From: Glaciimonas immobilis
GTDB taxonomy: Bacteria > Pseudomonadota > Gammaproteobacteria > Burkholderiales > Burkholderiaceae_D
DNA: 64,000 nucleotides
Assembly: GCF_011947285.1 (NCBI RefSeq)
Contig: NZ_JAAOZT010000006.1
Span: 186,001 to 250,000 of the forward strand
Direction of reading: 5' to 3'
Numbering within the stretch: the stretch's first letter is position 1; the number at the start of each line of letters is the position of its first letter. The translations under genes and the position numbers were made by a program. Under the pieces are notes generated by a model that saw only the letters and a list, made by a program, of their open reading frames with translations, was not told the origin of the DNA and made no database searches. Positions 58,783 through 64,000 of this stretch are shown piece by piece.

Positions 58783-59277
58783 ATGAGTGCTTTTGTTATC
58801 GACGCGTTTGAGTTTTCCCGCCTGAAAGAACGTCGTGAAGGTGCGATGCCTGTAACAGACCTGACGCGACTGGCAGAAGAGTTGGCCGACCCCTCGGGTA
58901 CGCTAAGTTGGGTGTTGATTGGTGGTGCAAACCACGTTGCTCACCCGCAATTGACATTGACCGTCTCCGGCACGCTGCAAATTATTTGTCAACGCTGTAT
59001 GACCCCATTTGCTTTTGATGTCGACTCAGAGTCGACGTTAATTTTGGCAAAAGACGAGGCAAGCGCAGACGAAATTGACGCTTTGCTGGATGATGATCAG
59101 GTGGATGTCATTATCGGATCTAAAGCACTGGATATTATTCAGTTGGTGGAGGATGAGGCATTGCTGGCTATGCCGCTGTCGCCTAAACATACCGAATGTC
59201 CGGACACTTCTGCCCTCGAAGCCTTAAAGCGCGGAAAAAAAGAGTCGCCTTTTGCGATGTTAAAGAATTTAAAGTAG
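58783..59277 (+). CDS. yceD: YceD family protein (DUF177)
   Basis: A 164-residue protein linked to 23S rRNA accumulation and always found before rpmF. It contains the two-cysteine motif ICQRCMTPF, the acidic DDDQVDVI segment, and the conserved DIIQLVEDEALLAMPLSPKH. The C-terminus reads GKKESPFAMLKNLK, as in the family. rpmF follows after about 220 bp. Confidence 0.92.
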   Translation: MSAFVIDAFEFSRLKERREGAMPVTDLTRLAEELADPSGTLSWVLIGGANHVAHPQLTLTVSGTLQIICQRCMTPFAFDVDSESTLILAKDEASADEIDALLDDDQVDVIIGSKALDIIQLVEDEALLAMPLSPKHTECPDTSALEALKRGKKESPFAMLKNLK

Positions 59278-59496
59278 TTTAGTTGTATTAAGTTGTGGTT
59301 CCAGATTGCGGTAACGTTGTTGCGCTTAGTGTCACAGTTGTGATGTTGCGTAGTACCGAACGTGACGAAGTGGGGCATTAAGTGTAGCAATGAGTAAGAG
59401 TAAGGGAGTCCGCGCCCGAACGCGGCAGGAATTTCTGGATTTCCTATAGTAAGTCCAGTTATGTTAAAATTTTAGATCTTAGATTCAGGAGTTATC

Positions 59497-59679
59497 ATGG
59501 CTGTTCAGCAAAATAAAAAGACCCCATCCAAGCGTGGCATGCACCGCGCTCACGATTTTTTAGTAGCACCTCCACTGGCAATCGAGCCAACTACAGGTGA
59601 GACACATCTGCGTCACCATATCAGCCCAAATGGCTTTTATCGTGGCCGTAAAGTTTTGAAGACTAAGAACGACGAGTAA
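59497..59679 (+). CDS. rpmF: 50S ribosomal protein L32
   Basis: The 60-residue protein begins [20 protein letters not shown] and ends with KVLKTKNDE, the standard L32 sequence. It has a CAGGAG-type Shine-Dalgarno. A terminator follows 20 bp after the stop. It stands in the conserved yceD-rpmF-plsX-fab order. Confidence 0.97.
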   Translation: MAVQQNKKTPSKRGMHRAHDFLVAPPLAIEPTTGETHLRHHISPNGFYRGRKVLKTKNDE

Positions 59680-59698
59680 TTCTCGTTGTTTTGAGTAT

Positions 59699-59742
59699 AA
59701 AAGCGGCATCATTGGGGTTCTCAGTGGTGCCGCTTTTCTTTT
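59699..59742 (+). terminator. Intrinsic terminator after rpmF
   Basis: AAAAGCGGCATCA (59699-59711) pairs with TGGTGCCGCTTTT (59725-59737) with one G-T pair, then CTTTTTG. It should partly separate rpmF from plsX. Confidence 0.85.
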
Positions 59743-59772
59743 TGTAATTAGAAATTGTGAGAGGCGGTTTCG

Positions 59773-59937
59773 AGGAGACTGTCGGATTAAAGGGGGGCGA
59801 AGCGAAAAATGATCTGGACGAGGGCAGCTTTTGTCAGGTTCGACGGCGCAAAAGCTGGCTATTGGTAAAGAAGCCGGTAAAATTTGGACCGTCCAGATCA
59901 TTTTGCAGTCGATTACCCTTAAGTCCGACAGTTTCCT
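59773..59937. repeat. Miniature inverted-repeat element between rpmF and plsX
   Basis: Arms of about 48 bp (59773-59820 and 59890-59937) pair imperfectly around about 69 bp. The left arm has ACTGTCGGATTAA and AAAAATGATCTGGACG, the right arm the reverse complements of ACTGTCGGACTTAA and CAAAATGATCTGGACG. No transposase is inside. It may be a MITE or a large regulatory stem-loop ahead of plsX. No target duplication was confirmed. Confidence 0.7.
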
Positions 59938-59987
59938 TGCCAAATCTGCCCCATAATGTCGGATGGAAATGGCAATGAATCAAAATA

Positions 59988-61115
59988 ATGACAATTAAAA
60001 TCTCTATCGATTGCATGGGTGGTGATCATGGCCCGTCGGTTACGGTGCCTGCCGCCATTGCGTTTGCCAATCGCGAACCGGAGTGTGAATTAGTACTGGT
60101 CGGTTTGGAGGAGCAAATTCGGGCCGAACTTAAAAAGTATAAAGCCCAGTCGCACTCGCGCCTATCGGTTGTGCACGCAGAAGAAGTGATAACGATGGAT
60201 GACTCTGTCGAAACCGCGTTGCGCCGCAAAAAGAAATCTTCCATGCGTATCGCGCTGGAACTAATCAAAGAAGAAAAGGTACGCGCGTGCGTGTCCGCCG
60301 GTAACACCGGCGCGCTAATGGCGGTTTCGCGTTATTTGCTCAAGACTATTCCGGGCGTTGATCGCCCGGCGATCTGTACGATCCTGCCTAATCAAAAAGA
60401 TGGACCTACGTATATGCTCGACCTCGGCGCCAATGTCGACTGCGAGCCGCAACATTTACACCAATTTGCATTGATGGGCTCAGCGCTGGTCTCCGCGATG
60501 GAAGGCAAGTCCAAGCCCACGGTCGGATTGCTGAATGTCGGCGAAGAAGATATCAAAGGCAACGAAATGGTCAAGCAAACCGCAGCGTTATTGCGTGCCG
60601 ATCATGAAAAAGGTCTTATTAATTTTTACGGGAATGTCGAAGGCAATGATATTTTTGAAGGAACGACCGATATCGTCGTTTGTGACGGATTTGTCGGTAA
60701 CGTAACTTTGAAGGCTTCCGAGGGTCTTGGGCGGTTGGTTAAAAGTGTGCTGACGACAGAATTTAAAAGCAGTATCCTTAACATGCTCGGAGCCTTAATT
60801 GCCCGCAGCGCGATTAAGGCAATTTCACGCCGCCTCAACCCATCGCGCTACAATGGCGCAAGCTTATTGGGTTTACGTGGACTGGTGTTCAAAAGCCACG
60901 GTAGTGCGGATGCATATGGTTATGAATGGGCAATCCAGCGTGCGTTCGATGCCGCCAAGTATGATGTGCTATCGCGCATTACGACGACCATTGCCGCGTT
61001 AATGCCGCCGCCGGAACCAATCCCCACCAGGCTGGAAGGCACCGCAAGTCCGACAGGTCCAGGTCTCAATATTGATTCATCCCAAATTGCGTCACCCCAA
61101 CAGAAAACAGCATGA
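59988..61115 (+). CDS. plsX: Phosphate acyltransferase PlsX
   Basis: Makes acyl-phosphate from acyl-ACP, the entry to phosphatidic acid synthesis. The 375-residue protein has family landmarks [17 protein letters not shown] at the N-terminus, [22 protein letters not shown], and [25 protein letters not shown]. The C-terminal 25 residues are a Pro/Ser-rich extension. The stop overlaps the fabH start by four bases (ATGA). Confidence 0.95.
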   Translation: MTIKISIDCMGGDHGPSVTVPAAIAFANREPECELVLVGLEEQIRAELKKYKAQSHSRLSVVHAEEVITMDDSVETALRRKKKSSMRIALELIKEEKVRACVSAGNTGALMAVSRYLLKTIPGVDRPAICTILPNQKDGPTYMLDLGANVDCEPQHLHQFALMGSALVSAMEGKSKPTVGLLNVGEEDIKGNEMVKQTAALLRADHEKGLINFYGNVEGNDIFEGTTDIVVCDGFVGNVTLKASEGLGRLVKSVLTTEFKSSILNMLGALIARSAIKAISRRLNPSRYNGASLLGLRGLVFKSHGSADAYGYEWAIQRAFDAAKYDVLSRITTTIAALMPPPEPIPTRLEGTASPTGPGLNIDSSQIASPQQKTA

Positions 61116-62098
61116 CTATTTATAGCAAAATCGTGGGCACTGGCAGTTATCTGCCACCAAAACGTGTGACGAACCAGGACCTCGCAATCCAACTCGGCAG
61201 CAAGGGTATAGAGACTTCCGACGAGTGGATATTTTCGCGTAGCGGTATCTCCGCGCGTCATTACGCCGAGCCGGATGTGCAGTCCAGCGATCTTGCCGTT
61301 GCAGCCTCAAAACATGCATTGGAAATGGCGGGCATGCAGCCCAACGACATTGACCTGATTATCGTGGCTACGTCGACCCCCGATTATCTGGGCGGCTTTC
61401 CTAGCACTGCATGCGTGGTCCAGGAAAAGCTGGGTATTACCACAGGCGGCGCGGCGTTTGACGTTCAGGCAGTATGCAGTGGCTTTGTTTATGGCGTGTC
61501 GATCGCGGATGCGTTTATTAAAGCAGGCACGCACAAAAATGTGCTGGTTATCGGTACTGAAGTGTTTTCGCGGATACTGAATTTTGAAGATCGGACGACT
61601 TGTGTGTTGTTTGGTGATGGCGCGGGCGCTGTTGTTATGACCGCCTCGGAACAACCGGGCGTTCTGGCGACCAAGCTCCACGCTGATGGTCGTTACAAGC
61701 ATATCCTGTGCGTTCCCGGTAGTCTCACTGGCGGCGCAGTTGATGGCAGCGCTTTCTTGTACATGGACGGACCTGCAGTGTTTAAGCTGGCGGTGTCGGT
61801 GCTTGAAAAAGTAGCGACTGAAGCATTGGCTATTGCAGGCGTTTCTGCGGCAGAAGTCGACTGGCTGATTCCGCATCAAGCTAACATCCGCATTATGCAA
61901 AGTACTGCCCGCAAACTCGGCTTGCCGCCAGAGCGGATGGTTGTAACAGTTGATCAGCATGGGAACACCTCGGCCGCATCGATCCCGTTGGCCTTGGATA
62001 AATCGGTGCGTGACGGTCGCGTTAAGCCTGGTCAGACTATATTGATGGAAGCCGTCGGCGGTGGCTTTTCATGGGGTGCTATCGTGGCACGGATGTAA
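61112..62098 (+). CDS. fabH: 3-oxoacyl-ACP synthase III (FabH)
   Basis: Starts fatty acid elongation by condensing acetyl-CoA with malonyl-ACP. 328 residues. The catalytic Cys is in [11 protein letters not shown], the His in [12 protein letters not shown] and the Asn in [11 protein letters not shown], all intact. The C-terminus [13 protein letters not shown] matches the family. Translationally coupled to plsX; fabD follows after 193 bp in which no gene was seen. Confidence 0.97.
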   Translation: MTIYSKIVGTGSYLPPKRVTNQDLAIQLGSKGIETSDEWIFSRSGISARHYAEPDVQSSDLAVAASKHALEMAGMQPNDIDLIIVATSTPDYLGGFPSTACVVQEKLGITTGGAAFDVQAVCSGFVYGVSIADAFIKAGTHKNVLVIGTEVFSRILNFEDRTTCVLFGDGAGAVVMTASEQPGVLATKLHADGRYKHILCVPGSLTGGAVDGSAFLYMDGPAVFKLAVSVLEKVATEALAIAGVSAAEVDWLIPHQANIRIMQSTARKLGLPPERMVVTVDQHGNTSAASIPLALDKSVRDGRVKPGQTILMEAVGGGFSWGAIVARM

Positions 62099-62291
62099 CC
62101 CGGATATAACGCGAATGTAATGTGGATAAAAATCGAATATGATCAGCGCAATCCTGAAGATGTGATATGGGCTGCGGATTGCAGCGGCGAATACTGCCAG
62201 GTGCGACCGATAGAACTAGCTGATCCATCTGACGTTTTATCTGATTGTGCTTCCGTACACGCAATTAATTTATTAATTTTTACTAGAACGT

Positions 62292-63224
62292 ATGATTAAA
62301 TTTGCTTTTGTTTTTCCCGGTCAAGGCTCGCAAGCGGTCGGTATGTTAAGTGGCTTTGCCGACAATTCGATTGTGCGTGACACCGTCAACGAAGCTTCAG
62401 AAGCGTTGCAGTTTAATCTTGGCAAGTTGATCGCCGAAGGGCCAAAGGAAGATCTTGACCTCACCACCAACACACAGCCGGTGATGCTTACGGCCGCTGT
62501 GGCGTTTTACCGTGCGTGGATTGCCGCCGGAGGCAAAGCGCCGCCTCTGGTGGCCGGACATAGCCTAGGTGAATATTCGGCGCTGGTCGCCGCTGGTGTG
62601 ATTAGTTTTAAAGACGCGGTGCCATTGGTTCGCTTTCGCGCTATGGCGATGCAGGAAGCCGTGCCGGTCGGACAGGGCGGTATGGCAGCGATTCTCGGTT
62701 TGTCGGATGACGATGTACGCGCAATCTGCATTGAGGCTGCGCAGGGCGAAGTCGTCGAGGCAGTAAACTTTAATGCGCCTGCGCAGGTAGTCATTGCGGG
62801 TCACAAGGCGGCGGTAGAGCGTGCTTGCGAGGGGGCGAAGGCAAAAGGTGCTAAACGTGCCTTGTCATTACCCGTTTCGGCACCATTTCATTCATCATTG
62901 CTGGTGCCCGCATCGAATCGATTGCGCGAGTACATGCAAGACTTGATTTTTTCTGCGCCACAGATCACCTTGATTAATAACGTCGACGTTGCATGTCCGG
63001 TCGATGCAGCGTCAATTAAAGACGCCTTGGTGCGGCAAGCGGCAAGTCCTGTGCGCTGGGTGGAAACGATTCAAAAAATGCACGCTCAGGGAATAACTCA
63101 AATCGTTGAGTGTGGGCCGGGCAAGGTTCTGGCTGGCCTGACAAAGCGAATTAACCCGGAGATGACAGGGGAATCCATTTTTGATCAAGCCTCTATGGAA
63201 AAAGTGCTGGCTTTACTTAATTAA
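62292..63224 (+). CDS. fabD: Malonyl-CoA:ACP transacylase
   Basis: Loads malonyl onto ACP. 310 residues. It begins FAFVFPGQGSQAVGM. The nucleophile Ser is in VAGHSLGEYSAL, the Arg in VRFRAMAMQEA, and the His in VSAPFHSSLL. The C-terminus has VECGPGKVLAGL. It is in the conserved plsX-fabH-fabD-fabG order. Confidence 0.97.
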   Translation: MIKFAFVFPGQGSQAVGMLSGFADNSIVRDTVNEASEALQFNLGKLIAEGPKEDLDLTTNTQPVMLTAAVAFYRAWIAAGGKAPPLVAGHSLGEYSALVAAGVISFKDAVPLVRFRAMAMQEAVPVGQGGMAAILGLSDDDVRAICIEAAQGEVVEAVNFNAPAQVVIAGHKAAVERACEGAKAKGAKRALSLPVSAPFHSSLLVPASNRLREYMQDLIFSAPQITLINNVDVACPVDAASIKDALVRQAASPVRWVETIQKMHAQGITQIVECGPGKVLAGLTKRINPEMTGESIFDQASMEKVLALLN

Positions 63225-63284
63225 GGCGCAATAATTGTTCGAATGAATATAGAATTCGTATCTAAATAAGCGTCATACACATTC

Positions 63285-64000
63285 ATGATTAATATGCAAA
63301 ACTCGGATACAAAAAATTTACAAGGTCAGGTAGCGCTTGTTACAGGTGCCTCGCGTGGTATTGGACGCGCCATCGCCATTGAGTTAGCGCGCCGTGGCGC
63401 GACGGTAGTAGGTACGGCGACTTCGGAAGCGGGTGCAACGGCTATTACCGCGTATCTGAACAGCGACGAACTTGGCGGTGGTAAGGGCGTTGTCTTGAAT
63501 GTTAATGATGCACCTGCGTGTGCAGCTGTCGTCGATATGGTGCAAAAAGAATTCGGCTCGCTGGCGATCCTGGTGAACAATGCAGGCATTACGCATGATC
63601 AGCTGGCCATGCGGATGAAGGACGAAGAGTGGGATGCTGTCATTCTCACAAATCTGACCGCAGTGGCTCGTTTATCGCGCGCAGTATTGCGCGGAATGAT
63701 GAAGGCCAAGCATGGTCGCATCATTAATATTACATCGGTGGTGGGATCGACCGGAAATCCTGGCCAAATGAATTACGCAGCGGCTAAAGCCGGCGTGACT
63801 GGGATGAGCCGTGCGTTAGCCCGTGAAATTGGCAGTCGCAATATTACCGTTAACTGCGTAGCACCCGGTTTCATCGATACCGATATGACCAAAGCGCTGA
63901 GTGAGCAGCAAACGGCAGGATTGTTGCAGCAAATTCCGTTGGGTCGTCTCGGCGCGGCAGAAGATATTGCTGCGGCGGTGAGTTTTCTTGCATCAGCCCA
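63285..64000 (+). CDS. fabG: 3-oxoacyl-ACP reductase FabG (partial, cut by window end)
   Basis: NADPH-dependent reductase of the fatty acid cycle. The frame opens at ATG 63285 (or ATG 63294) and is still open at 64000, giving about 238 of some 250 residues. The Rossmann motif VTGASRGIGRAIA, the NNAG motif (ILVNNAGIT), the catalytic Ser in NITSVVGSTGNPGQ, Tyr and Lys in NYAAAKAG, and VNCVAPGFIDTDMT are all present. Last gene visible in the plsX-fab cluster. Confidence 0.96.
   Translation, partial: MINMQNSDTKNLQGQVALVTGASRGIGRAIAIELARRGATVVGTATSEAGATAITAYLNSDELGGGKGVVLNVNDAPACAAVVDMVQKEFGSLAILVNNAGITHDQLAMRMKDEEWDAVILTNLTAVARLSRAVLRGMMKAKHGRIINITSVVGSTGNPGQMNYAAAKAGVTGMSRALAREIGSRNITVNCVAPGFIDTDMTKALSEQQTAGLLQQIPLGRLGAAEDIAAAVSFLASA

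Overview
The window reads as a betaproteobacterial chromosome, most likely Burkholderiales, family Oxalobacteraceae. This is inferred from protein character and gene order: argH divergent from an AlgZ/AlgR-type sensor-regulator pair, rne divergent from rluC, and the run rluC / phosphatase / Rieske / S49 peptidase / methyltransferase / maf / yceD / rpmF / plsX / fabHDG. Base composition is moderate, lower than in Burkholderia or Ralstonia. The genus cannot be fixed from the sequence alone. No rRNA, tRNA, CRISPR array or complete insertion sequence was seen.

Layout. 0-1.3 kb: mog (molybdopterin adenylyltransferase) overlapping darP/yjgA. 1.7-3.1 kb: pmbA. 3.3-7.9 kb: a complete branched-chain amino acid ABC uptake operon, livK-livH-livM-livG-livF. 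8.2-12.1 kb: argH and the divergent LytS/LytTR two-component pair. 12.4-16.9 kb: a stress-flavoured accessory stretch with a hemerythrin protein, a tiny proline-rich ORF, a large HPII-type catalase and a wrecked DUF1800 gene. 17-21.6 kb: a GlcD-type FAD oxidoreductase, a DUF2069 membrane protein, wrbA, a YihY membrane protein and a DUF3761 protein. 22-25 kb: metY with a coupled alpha/beta hydrolase, and a two-CBS-domain protein. 25.5-30.2 kb: an LplT-PlsC fusion followed by the uncharacterised membrane triplet DUF2157-DUF4401-GDYXXLXY. 30.3-38.1 kb: aroC, a TSUP permease, DUF4126, an orphan FtsX-like permease, a truncated hemoglobin and rmuC.

38.1-45.6 kb is the scarred accessory zone. It holds an IS150-like remnant, decayed small genes, a PIN toxin lacking its catalytic N-terminus, a 1265-residue PAS/GAF/GGDEF/EAL protein, and an ORF with an ArgJ-like C-terminal tail between two inverted copies of an undescribed repeat of about 186 bp. 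45.6-48.8 kb: the molybdenum cofactor operon moaA-mobA-moeA, which works in the same pathway as mog. 49.3-64 kb: housekeeping genes for RNA processing (rne, rluC), quality control and fatty acid/phospholipid initiation (plsX, fabH, fabD, fabG, the last cut by the window end).

No clearly new defence or biosynthetic system is visible. The best leads are the inverted repeat pair with its ArgJ-tail ORF (44.1-45.3 kb), a possible small RNA at 56.6-56.9 kb, a miniature inverted-repeat element between rpmF and plsX, and the DUF2157/DUF4401/GDYXXLXY module.
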